A DNA stretch of 64,000 bases from Myxocyprinus asiaticus (GCF_019703515.2 NC_059349.1:25726744-25790743), one strand, 5' to 3'; shown: positions 11,274 to 23,142, counted from the first letter of the stretch. Translations and numbers: made by a program. The notes: a model not told the origin generated them from the sequence alone.

Positions 11274-11770
11274 CTCCTCCCTCCTTTGCCTCAGGCTGGG
11301 GAAACCGGCAGGCTTTTCCTTGCCTCTCTAGGGTTGGGGAGGGGGATGAGGGGAGGGAAAAACAAAAAACAAAAAAGAGGAGAGGGAAAGGGAAAGGGAA
11401 AGGGGAAAGCGGAGCGAGAGAGAGAGAGGAGAGAGGAATAACCTGGTTCGCCGGCACCCAGATACGCTGTCGCCTGGCCCTCAGCCACTCCCCAACCTCT
11501 GGCAGACGACAGCTTGCTCCTCCCCCGGTGCATGGTAATGGGTCCTCTGGCCCCGGGCAGACAGTCATGCTCCTCCCCCTCTTTTCTCTCTTTTCTTTTT
11601 CCTCTATTCTTTTTTCTATGGGGGGAAACGGCAGCGTGCCTCAGATCCTCGGCGGCCGGCAGTGATGTCTCCGTCCCCGGGCGGACGGACACGGCTGCTC
11701 TTCGTTTGGCTGGTAGTGGCGAGGAATCCAAGACAGTGCATCCCTCCTCCTTCCCGGGTTTCGGCACCAA

Positions 11771-12018
11771 TGTAACAAGGTTACTAGCTTCATGGGAAAG
11801 GAGGAGGCGGGAGCTGGCTGAACCATCAAAATAATGGTTTAATGAAAACTTAAACAAAAAGACACAGAACATAAATGCACACACTGCAGCTGCGTGTGGC
11901 TCTCTCTCTCTCCTGAACTGCCGTATTCCGCTGCACTTATCCCTTTCCTGGCTGATTAGCCCGATTGGGGGCTGGGTGTGCATAGTCAGGGCCCGGCCCC
12001 ACCCTCCTCCTTGTCACA
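11771..12018 (-). repeat. Long terminal repeat, copy 2
   Basis: Starts TGTGACAAGG and ends CTTGTTACA (minus strand), followed by TTGGTGCCGAAACCCGGG. This is the outer 5' LTR of the tandem; to its right is ordinary AT-rich DNA. Confidence 0.75.
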
Positions 12019-12521
12019 TCCCTTTAAACACATCAAAAAAGAATGGAAATTTTGTTCTTCCAGTGCTTAATGCTCCAATGTGCAGTTTGTGAGATGCTTG
12101 TTGCCACCTCTCCATTCTACCCTTTTCACTGTGCAGACTAGAGTTTATGGTCTGTGCTTTAAATTGATTTGCTTATGTTGTGCAATATCTATGGTGTACA
12201 ATAAAAATAAGTTGTGGAGAGACACTGGAGATCGCTCCCCTCACTGACATTCTTCACTTATTGTCACTAGTCTCTCAATACTGTTGCTAATCCTTAAAAT
12301 AGCTAATGACCACAATATCTTTCAAATGAAAGACTGAACTCCTCAGCAAGTGGATGTGTTATGTTTAAGCTAATTCCGGTGTATTATTGGCATGTTTTAA
12401 CCTGCTTTCTAGAGCTCTGTGGTTCTATTGAATGCCTGTCTTGCGACCAGGTAAGAAGGTGGGGTTGATATGTGCCCTGTGGGTTCATTACCAAACAGAA
12501 ATAATTCAGGTGATATAGTCA

Positions 12522-12619
<98 letters not shown>

Positions 12620-12961
12620 GAGAGAGGAAGAGAAAAAAAAAGAGAGAAAGATGCACAATAATGTTACCATCTGCTTTTGAAACAGTGATGTACCTGAGTA
12701 GTCTCCTGTGATGGATGTTTCACAGTGTCATTGCCATGGAGAAGCTCTTTGGTATCCAGGGAGTGTTTCTCTAGTGATTGGCTGAGTGGCTGAAACAGCA
12801 GTCTTATGTTTTTTCCCTCTACCTTTTGTCTGACCCCTATCGCTGCCTTTTTTCTCATCCTCAACATAAGCTGGAAAAGATTTAATTAGAAGTAATCTAC
12901 AGAAAGCTCTAGTGTAAAACCTGCTTCTGTTTGTATTTTGTTTTTGTGGCTTTCCCATTCC
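12019..12961. other. Non-coding stretch with a (GT)n(GA)n microsatellite
   Basis: No exon or transposon ends were found. The only marked feature is a compound microsatellite: GT repeats at about 12522-12544 running into GA repeats to about 12611 and a purine-rich tail to about 12655. Frames reading Arg-Glu repeats across it are an artefact. Confidence 0.7.
12522..12655. repeat. (GT)n(GA)n compound microsatellite
   Basis: About 11 GT units followed by more than 30 GA units and a degenerate GA/A-rich tail. Confidence 0.95.
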
Positions 12962-13241
12962 CAGATAGCACATGTACAGCAGATGTCTGTTTAAGAGGCT
13001 TTCATCTGGAAAGCATCACATTCTAATGAACATCTGCTAAACATCTTAAAAAGATCAGATTTACAAACATTCTAAATCATAAATGTCTTAAAGACATCTG
13101 CTGAATATCTTATTGACATCTGAGAGGAAACGTCTTATAGATGTGTTGCAGATGAGCAAACAACCTAAAAAATACATCTTCCAGATGCAAACACACACAT
13201 CAAATAGACATCTTGGTAATATACAGTACATGTACTATCAG
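12962..13241. mobile_element. Half-copy of a palindromic MITE (left arm only)
   Basis: Starts CAGATAGCACATGTACAGCA and ends GTACATGTACTATCAG, which is the expected opposite terminus in complement. The body matches the left arm of the full-length copy at about 33984-34992 (shared: CATCTGGAAAGCATCACATT, GATCAGATTTACAAACATTC). Most of the right arm is missing, leaving a 280-bp derivative with short terminal inverted repeats. Confidence 0.65.
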
Positions 13242-13243
13242 GG

Positions 13244-13769
13244 TTAAAGGGATAGTTCACCCAAAAATGAAAATTCTCTCATCATTTACTCACTCTCAGG
13301 CAGCATAAAAGACTCCAGTTGTTAAATCCATATCTTCAGAAGCAATATAATAGGTGTTGGTGAGAAACAGATCAATATTTATGCCCCCCCCCCTTTTTTT
13401 TTTTTTTTTTTACAATAAATCTCCACTTTCTCTTTCACATTCTGAATGTGAAAGTAAAAATGAGATACATAGTGAAAAGGATAGAAATATTAATCTGTCT
13501 CTAACCCAAAGTGATTGCATCACTTCAGAAGACATATATAAAACCACTGGAGATGTATGATTACTTTTATGCTGCCTTTATGTGATTTTTGGAGCTTGAA
13601 AGGTTTAGTCACCATTCACTTGCATTATATGGACCTACAGAGCTGAGATATTCTTCTAAAAATCTTTGTTTGTGTTCTGCAGAAGAAAGATATTCATACA
13701 CATCTGGGATGTCATGAGGGTGAGCAAATGATCTGAAGTGGTTCATTTTGGGGTGAACTATCCCTTTAA
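13244..13769. mobile_element. hAT-type MITE, copy 1
   Basis: Terminal inverted repeat TTAAAGGGATAGTTCACCC at the left, its complement ending CCCTTTAA at the right. The interior includes CATTCACTTGCATT and AGAAGATATGGATTTAAC-like segments shared with copies at 14058, 24835, 36094, 52679 and 53665. Non-coding. I know this as one of the most abundant cyprinid short repeats. Confidence 0.8.
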
Positions 13770-14308
13770 GTATAACTTCCATTGCACAGTATTGCAGAAA
13801 GCATTAAATATGTCAACAAAGATCAAATAAATTCTGTTTAAGGACTCAGGCAACATTCATGACATTGTGTATTTCCCAAAATAAGCTCAGTTGCTTACAC
13901 ATTGCCTATGACATTTTTTTTTCCCCAAACCATGACACAGATGGCAACTTCTTCATTTTAGTAGTGTTCGTTGTGAGAAAAAAAAACAAAAAAAACAATC
14001 AATTCACAATATGATCTTATGATCAACTCATCCGCAGTTGTAATCACCATCTAGACATTAAAGAAATAGTTCACCCAAAAATGAATATTCTCATCATTTA
14101 CTCACCCATCCCATATGTGTGATTTTCTTTCTTCTGCTGAACACAAACGAAGATTTTTTAGAAGAATATTTCAGATCTGTAGGTCCATACAATGCAAGTT
14201 AATGGTGACCAAAATTTTGAAGGTCCAAAAAGCATATAAAGGCAGCGCAAAAGTAATCCATAAGACTCCAGTGGTTTAATCCATATCTTCCGAAGCGATA
14301 TGATAATG

Positions 14309-14635
14309 GGCCAAAATTCCAGCAACTTATTGTGAGAAGCTTGTGGAAGGCTACCCAAAACATTTGACCCTAGTTAAACAATATAAAGGCAATGCTACCA
14401 AATACTAACAGTGTATGTAAACTTCTGACCCACTGGGAATGTGATGAAAGAAATAAAAGCTGAAATAAAACATTCTCTCTATTATTATTCTGACATTTTA
14501 CATTCTTAAAATAAAGTAGTGATCCTAACTGACCTAAGACAGGCAATGTTTTCTACGATTAAATGACAGGAATTGTGAAAAACTGAGTTTAAATGTATTT
14601 GGCTAAGATGTATGTGAACTTCTGACTTCAAATGT
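14309..14635 (+). mobile_element. 3' fragment of an SB-like Tc1 transposon
   Basis: Nearly identical to 63520-63828: the transposase carboxy-terminal codons (AACTTATTGTGAGAAGCTTG), the 3' untranslated part and the terminal inverted repeat ending ACTTCTGACTTCAA. Only the last ~325 bp of the element is present. Confidence 0.8.
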
Positions 14636-14729
14636 ATGTGCTTTTTGGAGCTTCAAAGTTTTTGTTACATTTCAATTGTATGGACAGAGGGTGAGAAAAT
14701 AATGAGAGAATTTTCCTTTTTGGGTAAAC

Positions 14730-15444
14730 CAGCACAATCTCATGAAAATTCGTACATAATTTACGAGTTGGCTATTTCGTATGGTCTCATCTCGCACGAT
14801 GCTGTTTGCATAAACTCGTACGACTTCATCACGTGCAAATTCCTGGATGTCTAATGCAGAAGTAAGAGTGAGTTCCGCACACGAGGCGTTAAGGACATAC
14901 TTTCCTGTTAGCACACGAACATCACCCAGATGTCTAGTTGATGTGTGTTTACATCTGGAAGATGTATTTTTTAGGTTGTTTGCTCATCTGCAATATGTCT
15001 ATAAGATATTTCCTAATGTTAATTCCTGATGTCAATAAGACATTCAGCAGATTTATCACGTTTATGATTTAGAATGTTTGTAAATCTGATCTTTTTAAGA
15101 TGTTTAGCAGATGTTAATTAGACTGTGATGCTTTCCAGGTGAAAAGATCTAAAACAGACATCTCGGAGATGTACGTGTGCTATCTGAGTTATTAATATTA
15201 TGCCCTTATCCAAACCCCTTATCTAAACTTAACCAATCAGTAGAGTGTGTAAACATGATAGGAAGCTGTTGTGTGTGACAGAATCAAGTAATTGTTGTGT
15301 ATATTAAATGGAAACGATGTCCAGCGACGTCATTGGCTGTAGTGAAAGTCATAGGAGTTCAAAGGAGTGCAGGCAGGATATCATACGAATTAGCCAAATT
15401 TAGAAAAGTCGTACGAATTCTTACGATTTCGCCGTCAGAGTGTG
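14730..15444. mobile_element. MITE with 10-bp target duplication, containing another MITE
   Basis: Flanked by direct repeats TTGGGTAAAC (14720-14729 and 15445-15454). Its ends are imperfect inverted repeats (left CAGCACAATCTCATG then AATTCGTAC; right GTACGAATT then GTCAGAGTGTG). It contains a half-copy of the palindromic MITE (about 14905-15187). A 9-10-bp duplication would suit a Mutator-like superfamily, but no transposase is present to confirm it. Confidence 0.6.
14905..15187. mobile_element. Half-copy of the palindromic MITE (right arm only)
   Basis: Starts TGTTAGCACACGAACATC, a short remnant of the left terminus, then runs straight into the right arm (ACATCTGGAAGATGTATTTT ... GTACGTGTGCTATCTG). 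It mirrors the left-arm derivative at 12962-13241. Confidence 0.6.
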
Positions 15445-15799
15445 TTGGGTAAACTATCCCTTTAAGGTGACATGACCCCAAATATTCTGATTAGTGGTTG
15501 AGCAATGAGTTTTTCAAGGACAGATCCCTTGAACACATCTAAAATATTGTGATGTTAAATGATAGAGAGAAATGTTTTAAGTTCCTAGAAGCCTCTGACC
15601 TCTGCACTTTGAACTGAGTAACCCAGTTTGAATGATACGTGTATACATATCAAAGGAAGTACGCTCAGTACATTAGAATTTTGGCACAATATGATTAAGT
15701 TGTGTATTTTCGTCATTAACACGTTTTTTGTTGTTGTTCCACTGTTCCAGCTAATTATTACTCTCTGGTTGGGTCACTCTCTGTGTGTGTGTCTGCGTG

Positions 15800-16009
15800 C
15801 ACGCATAGAGTTGTGTTTTTGTCCTCATATTTCTGTTTACGTCATGCACTGTGGGGGGAGTTTTCCACTGACGAGCACACCACACACACCTCAACAACAG
15901 CTGATCGCAAAGATAGCGTTATGTGAATCGGAGGACGTTGGTTCTATCTTGATGACTTTTAAGAGTCGTATTCTCTTCCACTCATGATACACGGAAACAC
16001 GATTACTGG
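15800..16009 (+). other. csrnp1: Predicted csrnp1 non-coding first exon and core promoter
   Basis: A GTGAGT donor at 16010 ends a candidate 5' untranslated exon whose 3' end is about 16009. The next csrnp1 exon begins with an untranslated segment at 18316, so an upstream non-coding exon is required, and this is the best candidate. CpG density rises from here to about 16,420. A CRE-like site and a kappa-B-like site lie 165-150 bp upstream of the donor. No TATA box is visible. The transcription start is not determined. Confidence 0.4.
15837..15844 (+). promoter_or_regulatory. CRE-like site at the csrnp1 promoter
   Basis: TTACGTCA, the complement of the TGACGTAA variant of the CREB/ATF element. 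About 10 bp downstream is GGGGAGTTTTCC, close to an NF-kappa-B/Rel site with one mismatch or extra base. Both fit the immediate-early behaviour known for CSRNP1 in mammals; binding is inferred only. Confidence 0.45.
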
Positions 16010-18315
16010 GTGAGTTCACGTTTGTTTTCATTCAAGCTGCTTTGTAATGCTGTAAATCTCAACCAATGAAACACAATCTTTTAATAAACCGCCACAAAGG
16101 TAAACTCATTTTTTTATTATTATTACAATAAAAACTAGCATACTATGCGGTTCAATCCCTTATTGTTACTGTGGATGTTGTCGTTCTTGTTATCAAGTTG
16201 GTTGTGTTGTGGTCACTTAGGTCCGTAAATAAATGTAACTTGACCGCGACAAACTCCGCTACGGAAGTTAAACTTCTGCACGACTAAAAGTTACATTTTC
16301 ATCGCGTTTTAAACAGTCGCCCGATGGTCAGACTTTCCAAGTGTCTCAAACATCTCTAAACCGAAACGAAGTACACTGAAGTAGATTTGTAAACTAGTAT
16401 CGCTTTTGAATGGGAGTAAATTAGAAATATGTTTGGATATCTATTATGTTTGATTATTAAATAAGTGCGCTTCAGCTACAGTACTGTAACAGTGGATGTT
16501 ATATGAAGGATTGTGACTGGCTGGCAATATTAACTGTACAGTAAGTGCACCTATATGTGTCACTGCATATTATCTTCACAAAACCTCTAATAATGGAGTG
16601 ATGACTGTAATGGAAGGGACACATGCTTACTAAGGCCAAGAGAAAGTTACAGTGGGTGTGACTACTACTTTTCTATTTTCTATTTCGCATATACATTATG
16701 CAATATGTTTGTTGCATGGGAAAGGTAAGCAAAAGTCAGGTTGTTTTTGTGTGCTTAGGACAGGGTGATAACCTATTTTCCCCACCTGACAGCTGTCTGC
16801 TCCCTGCTCTCACAGTACACAAACCCCAACTCCTCCTCCTCCTGCCTACATGTAGGGAACACATGTGCAGTTGCATAGTTGGAGTCTGGCCAGGTGTCAC
16901 TGACAGTCCATGTTGTGATCAAGTCTACTTGGGTTTCAGAGGAAAGTTGTGTTTGTTTTGCTTGTTTACAAAATGTTACATGCACTTGTAATCATTTGCT
17001 CTCCAGTCTTACTCCTACATTTCATAAACACACTCCCACGTCATCGCATACATACATAAAGGTTGCAATGAATATATTAATGGGCTTGAAGCAACTGTCT
17101 GTTGTTGATCTTTGTCACTTTTCGCACAGTTACAGGAAGCAGTAAGTCACACATGTCCCATTGAGAATATGTTATGAAATTATTTGCTATGCAGCTGTTA
17201 GATGTGAAAGTGAAACATATGCTTAATCTCTCATGCACATATGGGGAAAACAAAACAGTACTGAAATTAATGTGCAGCACTGCTTTCAGAGTCTCATTTA
17301 CTTAATGCAGAATGTTCTAATTGCTGCAACCTTTCACATAGTTGATTATGAGGGTTTGCACTGTGTTTGTGGCATCTGGGATTACAGTGCAGGTGTTTAC
17401 ATAACACTATCCAAAGAAAGCCAAACCTGTGTGAAAAGAGGTGAGAGAGAGTTAAGGTCCAGGATACAGGTAGTGTGCACAGGGGCACATAGTGTTCTTG
17501 GCATGTGAGCCATTTGTGTGGGTTGGGCTTGACTGGATGCACTTGGAACAAGAACCAGGTGATCTGTGATGCAGATCGCTCCGTCCTGTGGTGTGAGGTA
17601 CATGGTGTTGTTCTGTCATTCGAGGTACACAGAGTCCTCTGTGTGTGTGCATGTTTTTGTTTTTTTTTTTCCCATTGCACACCCACTCAAGCAGAACGAC
17701 TTTAGTAAATTTTTTGTTTCCTCTTTTGTTTAGTTTTGCACAGTCTGTGCAAAGCTTTGATATGGAGTTTGACAAAAGGTATCATAAGCTTTCATGATTC
17801 TGAAATAAAAACAAGTATTGGGTTAAATATTTGGTCATGCATTGTAGCATGTTTGGGATGTTAAGCTGAGCTTGTTCTTGAAGAACTCAAAACATATCAG
17901 GAGGAATGTTAATTACTCAACTGAGAGATAGAAAGAACCAGTGATTCCCCACTGCTTGCATAATGCACACTTATGTGTATGCTTTGCATAACATGATTGA
18001 TGACAATGACTATTTCACTCAGAAACAAGCAATGTTTAGTGTATAATTTCAAGTTTTGGTCTTGGTGGGAAGTTAGACCTGTTAAACATGATTTTGCCCA
18101 AAGTGAAGGTGTGAACCTGTTGTACTGATTGTCACAGAATAATGGCTACTGAACCTTCACAAAATCTTTTTTCAAACAGCCAAAATCATGACGTGTATTT
18201 CAAGTCAGTCATTATCTCTTTTAGACTATTACATGCCAGATTACAGCAATTGCTAGATACATTTCAATTGATTGATATTTATCTAATCTTATGCTTTAAT
18301 TTCTCCTATTTTCAG
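16010..18315 (+). other. csrnp1 intron 1
   Basis: GT at 16010 and AG at 18314-18315. Several long open frames occur on both strands, but none has flanking splice sites or recognisable protein content. I see no transposon ends. Confidence 0.4.
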
Positions 18316-18325
18316 ACAGATCACC

Positions 18326-21300
18326 ATGGCCACAATGCAATGTGGGGGTTTAAAGAGAAAATATCGGTTCTCAGACGAGGATGCCATTTACTCTTCCTCC
18401 TCCCCTTCATCACACTCTGAGTGGGACTCTGAAGAAGACAGTGCCCAAAGTGATACCGTGGACTTTGGCCCCATTGGTCCTTTCCCTTCCAGCCTTCACA
18501 TGCCAAGTGAGTTTGTTTTGTAGATGTAAGTCATGCGTAGTGGCTGTGCATTTTTCAAAGCATGCAAACCAACAGCGTTTAAGCACACAGAAGGAGGTCC
18601 CTTTCTTATCTGCCCTAAGCATTATTGTGCAGTGCAACTGATAAGAAGAGAAACCATTATTGTTAGAAAAAAAGTCTCTTGGGTTATGGGTGTTTCTCTT
18701 TTGTTTGTCATTTACATAGCTTTGTGGTCCATATTAAAGTAAAGGGTTGGTCAAATCATTGTTTGTCACGAGAAGTTACAGTCATTTTAAACCTGAAAAC
18801 CTCAATGTAAGCACAACAGTTATCAAGCTATAATCAGTTGCACTGTCCTGACCTGGAAAGAGCATATCTATTGTGTAAGTGTTTTCCTTTGCAGGTTGTG
18901 TTATTACATTGTTTTGTTTATGGAGGGATTTATGCTAAGAATAGCCTGGCTCACCATGTGTTTTTCATTGTTGATAAACAGTGAAAATTGCAAGTTTGCA
19001 ATAGGAATGGGCACAAGTAATTGGCTAATCCAGTACTTGTTCTGCACCATCTAGATGACTATTAAAAACACTACTCGAATTGATTTTCCTTTATGTATTT
19101 GCTTGTCATGGGCAAAGCATACTGACCAGACGGCCAGATAAAAACGGGACAGTCATGATTTTACAAGCCGTGTCTTCTGTCCCGACGAGTTAAAGCCAGG
19201 AAACCTTTTGTCCAGTTAATTAGTCTTAGCTATAGTTTGATTACTTTAAATAAGCGTTTTAAATTGACATGGCTGTGCTTTGTGTGTTTTCTGTCATAAG
19301 AAAAAAGTGGAGAGTAATGAAAGAATCACTAATTCACGCAATTAGATTTCTATAGGGTAATTTTCTCTGTGCAGCGCCATGCGTAAAGCTTCTCTCACCT
19401 CCGCCCCTCCCACCACTGCCTCTATCCAAGGAAGTGTGGCAATACTTGTAATATTTTGATTCTTATTTAATTATACTGTATTGGTATTCAGTTCTTTTTA
19501 GAGTCATGCATACCAACGGACAAGGATCTACTTTTATGTTGGCTTTATGGAGTCTGCATGTCTACTAAGAGACTTCAGCAGAGTTTTTAAGCATGATGAG
19601 CATTTCCACGCAAATGAAATCAAAGCATATATTTCATAGTTGTGCATGACTATCAAGCTATAAAAAAAGACAACAATATTAGCCTAAAAATAATTACAGT
19701 TTTAATTATGTCCAACAATGCCTATGGGCTAGAGTACTCTACTACAAAATGCCTGTCACTAGTTTGCTTATTTACTAATAGCTACGACTGTGCAAACAGG
19801 CATGCATTTGCAACTGGTAGCAAGAAATCCCTTGTTAAGAAAACCCTTAGTGACAACTGCCTTAAATTATAACTAAGGGTTTTCTTAACTTTGGGGGTTT
19901 CTTGCAACTGGGCCCTGATGTAAAACCTTCGCCAGTTATCCTTATTCATAGATTGATACTGGCACTGCAGAAATAGAGGAAAGCATGCAGTACACTGATA
20001 ACTCTAGACTTTTCTAAACTTTGCATTCTTAAAGAAACATTGTTCTTTGTATAACTGCATATGTAAAATTGCTAGGTCATTGAATTGATCACTGTTATTT
20101 TTTCCTCATTGTCTCATCAGTGCACTCTAGTGTTGAGTACAGTTTACTTATTGACAGAGCTGACTGAGGTACCCTCTAGTGGCAACTGGAACAATGACAG
20201 CTACCTTTAAAACAATACATTAGACACTTTTTGGAAAAGAACAACCTCTCAAATATTAAATATCTTCATCTTTTTCTTTCAGTTTCATCCATCCTGAAGA
20301 AGACGAAATATACTCAGTCTAAAGGCAGTGTTCACTTTGGCCTGGTTACAGTGTTCTTCTTCCAGCGGTGTCAAGGCTGCAGCAGTGTGCCCAGTCATGG
20401 TGGCTGCACACTGAGCATGGTTAAACGGCATGCTGCCTGTCAGCAGTTCACCCTGAGAGAGCATGCGGAGGAGCAGCAGCGCTTGCAATTGAAGAGACTC
20501 CGTGAGCGACACCAAGAGGACAGGCTGGAGGCCTTGAGACAGAGGGTGAGTTCATAAGTATCAAATATACAACTCCAGTATGATCTGTTTATATCGTATC
20601 AAGGGCCTTTAGCCCCGTTATTCGTTCCATTCATCCATCCATCCATCCAGTTTACATGAACACATTGTCAGGTTATTAAATTGGTGTAAGATTGTGCATG
20701 TAAATGCTCTCCATGTCTTCATATCTTCTCCTTTCGCAGTTGATCAGCAGTGGCACTCTCACAATGGCAGAAGCAGCCAGCTTGACATTGAAAGATGTCC
20801 CAGATGAGGATGATGACCTCAGCAATGCCAAGCTGAAGGATGGGGGATTCCTCCGTCCCTACTCATCCAAACGGAGACGTGCATTGCTGAAAGCTGCGGG
20901 TGTGGGGAGAATCGACCGAGAGGAGAAGAGGCAGCTGCAGGAGCTACGACGGTGGCGGGAAGACTGTGGCTGCCACTGCCAGGGCTTCTGTTATCCAGAG
21001 AGTTGTGCCTGCAGTCAGGCAGGCATCAAGTGCCAGGTAATGGATTCAAGTAATCGGTTGTCTATTAATTATGTTGCAGTTGTCATGTTATTTTTGTGGT
21101 CTCGCAGAGGAAATTTCTGTTGCGTAAAGATTGTTCTTTCATAGGTTCTTAGAATTAATGGAGTTCTCAGCTGTTTCATTTAGGTATCAACTTTGTCTCA
21201 GATGTTTCTCCTAAAACTTCTTAGGAGAACTAAAATATTCACAAATGAGACTATTGTTGATATACAGTAATGGGATAGAGCTATGAAATTAATGTAGATA

Positions 21301-22556
21301 GAATAGCTCAGATAACTTGGTTTTGTAATTATTTGAAATGTCCGGGTTCATATTGAAATTTGACTTTTGATTGCAGACCTTGGTATCTGCAAATTTGAGC
21401 ACAGTTTGTGACATTGTTGAGATCTCTTCTAAAACTCCAGATGAGACACGTGAGATTACTGGGGTATTTTTCTAAGGAAAAGGTTTAGAAGTCTCCATGT
21501 GTTCTTTATTTAATCTTATACTTTAAAGGAAAAACAATTGAGATATTAAAGATAACTCAGCAGTTGAAATAATGAGAATTGAGGTATTGATGGTGCAGTA
21601 TTTGTTGTTTGTTGTTGTTAAATGTCATCTGTTAATATTAACAGATGGATCGCACCAATTTTCCCTGTGGATGTTCAAAGGAAGGCTGTGGGAACCCAGC
21701 GGGCCGCATTGAGTTCAACTCCAGTCGTGTACAGAGCCACTATATACACACGCACATGAAGTTAGAGCTGGAAAAGAGGCTGCTGGATGAGGAGTTTGAC
21801 CAAAAGCAGCTAATTACCTCTGAGCAGCAATCTGCAGAGGAGAATAGAGCTATTACATTTACTATAGAAAATGACACCTCCCCATTCCCTTTTCTGCCGC
21901 CCAGTCCAGCCTTTCAACTGAGTTTGGATCTCTGTAGGGAGGCAGAAAACAGCTCTAGCAGTGACATGACTGACACCTCTTGCTCCTCAACTCTGAGTCT
22001 GGACTCTGAGATGGATGGAAGCCCTCCATCAGTGCGACCCACACTAGATGTGGACGACAGAGGGCTGGCTCACATTCTCAGCTTTTCAGACTCTGATGGG
22101 GACGAATGCCCATACATCAAACAGTATAATCGCACCAATATGCAACAGTCATTTAGCAAGGATCTATCCACAGAACCTGCTGGCTGCGTATTGGGCCTAT
22201 CCACAAAGGATAATACACAGTCTGAAAGCAACCCCAGTACATCTCAATTGAAATATCTGGATGAAAATGCTAATCAGGCCACACTGGAGTTTGTAAATGA
22301 CTCCTTTGATATCCCCAATACACCTTCTCCATCCACTGATAATACAGCAGACTGTTACATAGACCTTAGTCTGTCCTCAGACTCTGACCTGGTCTTCTTT
22401 GACAGTTTCCATGAGTACAGTCCAAGTTACAACCATTTTAAAGTGTACAGTCATATGGACTACATGTCACACATTCAGTTTCCCAGCTGTCCCAGCCCTG
22501 CCCAAACAGAGGACTCTAGTGTTGGTCTTCTGGAATCTCTAATAGGTATTTCTTAG
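18326..22556 (+). CDS. csrnp1: Cysteine/serine-rich nuclear protein 1 (AXUD1)
   Basis: Coding exons: 18326-18506, 20283-20545, 20740-21036 and 21645-22556, giving 550 aa (human is somewhat longer, from memory). All introns are GT/AG and phases join exactly. The ATG has a strong context (ACCATGG) and the exon opens 10 nt upstream at an acceptor. Residues 1-60 are Ser/acidic-rich ([17 protein letters not shown]). About 61-148 hold the conserved block [24 protein letters not shown] and [12 protein letters not shown]. The Cys-rich domain spans about 222-270 ([40 protein letters not shown]), crossing the last splice junction. [12 protein letters not shown] before it is basic. The carboxy-terminal half is acidic and Ser-rich. 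The family is nuclear, DNA-binding and transcription-activating, and is induced by AXIN1/cytokine signalling in mammals. The short RCQG and LREHAEEQQ features favour CSRNP1 over CSRNP2/3. Confidence 0.95.
18507..20282 (+). other. csrnp1 intron between coding exons 1 and 2
   Basis: Opens GTGAGTTTG and closes TTTCTTTCAG. No recognised element inside apart from a possible degenerate repeat around 19,100-19,450. Confidence 0.8.
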
Positions 22557-23142
22557 TTTGTATCAGAGCAGATCAGTATTTGTACTGATGTTTTAAATGA
22601 GCCTTGTTTATTTGGAATTTATACAGTATGAAATTTTCTTTGAGAAATAATGTAAATAGTTTCTGAATTTAAGGATATTCCTTAAAAATATATTTTGGAT
22701 ATTAATATAGACTGTAACAATTATTGGTCACAGTGTAAATACAGTTCAAAACCACTCATTGAAAATTATTGTGAAGTCGTATGCCAATTTCAAGTGCACA
22801 CTTTGTTGCTAAAACTCACGGAGAGTTTGTGATTTCAGGTCCAATTTTATATTTATAATTTATAAGCTAAAGGTGTTCAGGTACTGGAATCTTGTCCCTC
22901 TTTTTTCAGAAAACTACACTGTCTTCTTCATTACATTATTAGGCCATAATTCTGATTTAAAATGAAATTTGACCTTTTTATAAGGTTACATGTAAGTAAA
23001 TATTCATATTTAAGTGTTAAATGTGTTTTGCTTCAAATGATCATGCAAATCAAAGTTTTGTTTTTGTGTAGCATGTTAAATGTATTTGCTAAGAAGCATA
23101 ATGGCTCTGCCATAGTGTTTCTTTTTTCATTTAAAAGAATTA

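Larger units (their letters stand above)
10866..12018 (-). mobile_element. LTR retrotransposon remnant: LTR-leader-LTR-leader tandem
   Basis: Two minus-strand LTRs of near-identical sequence lie at 11771-12018 (248 bp) and 11027-11273 (247 bp). Each starts TGTGA and ends GTTACA. Each is followed on the minus strand by a primer-binding-site-like segment, TTGGTGCCGAAACCCGGG, and leader sequence. The leader between them (11274-11770) ends in a purine-rich tract (AAAGGAGGGAGGAG) immediately before the second LTR, as a polypurine tract should. gag and pol are gone. A second partial leader (10866-11026) follows the downstream LTR, so the unit repeats rather than ends there. Ty3/Gypsy is the likeliest group, but no coding sequence remains to prove it. 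Confidence 0.7.
14058..15465. mobile_element. hAT-type MITE, copy 2, carrying two insertions
   Basis: Left end TTAAAGAAATAGTTCACCC, right end AACTATCCCTTTAA. Two later insertions split it: a 3' fragment of an SB-like Tc1 element (about 14309-14635) and a 715-bp element (14730-15444) flanked by a 10-bp duplication. The same family as 13244-13769. Confidence 0.75.

Noticed and set aside
10820..11983. Long frames across the LTR tandem (150 and 230 codons)
   Set aside because: They run through LTR, primer-binding-site-like and leader sequence, and the same peptide recurs in both copies; non-coding repeat.
12470..12711. Arg-Glu repeat proteins
   Set aside because: Translation of the GA microsatellite.
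15628..15987. 119-codon frame upstream of csrnp1
   Set aside because: It overlaps the predicted promoter and first exon and has no protein-like composition or homology I recognise.
17294..17775. Antisense frames of 130 and 107 codons in csrnp1 intron 1
   Set aside because: No splice sites, no recognisable motifs, and overlapping open frames on both strands.
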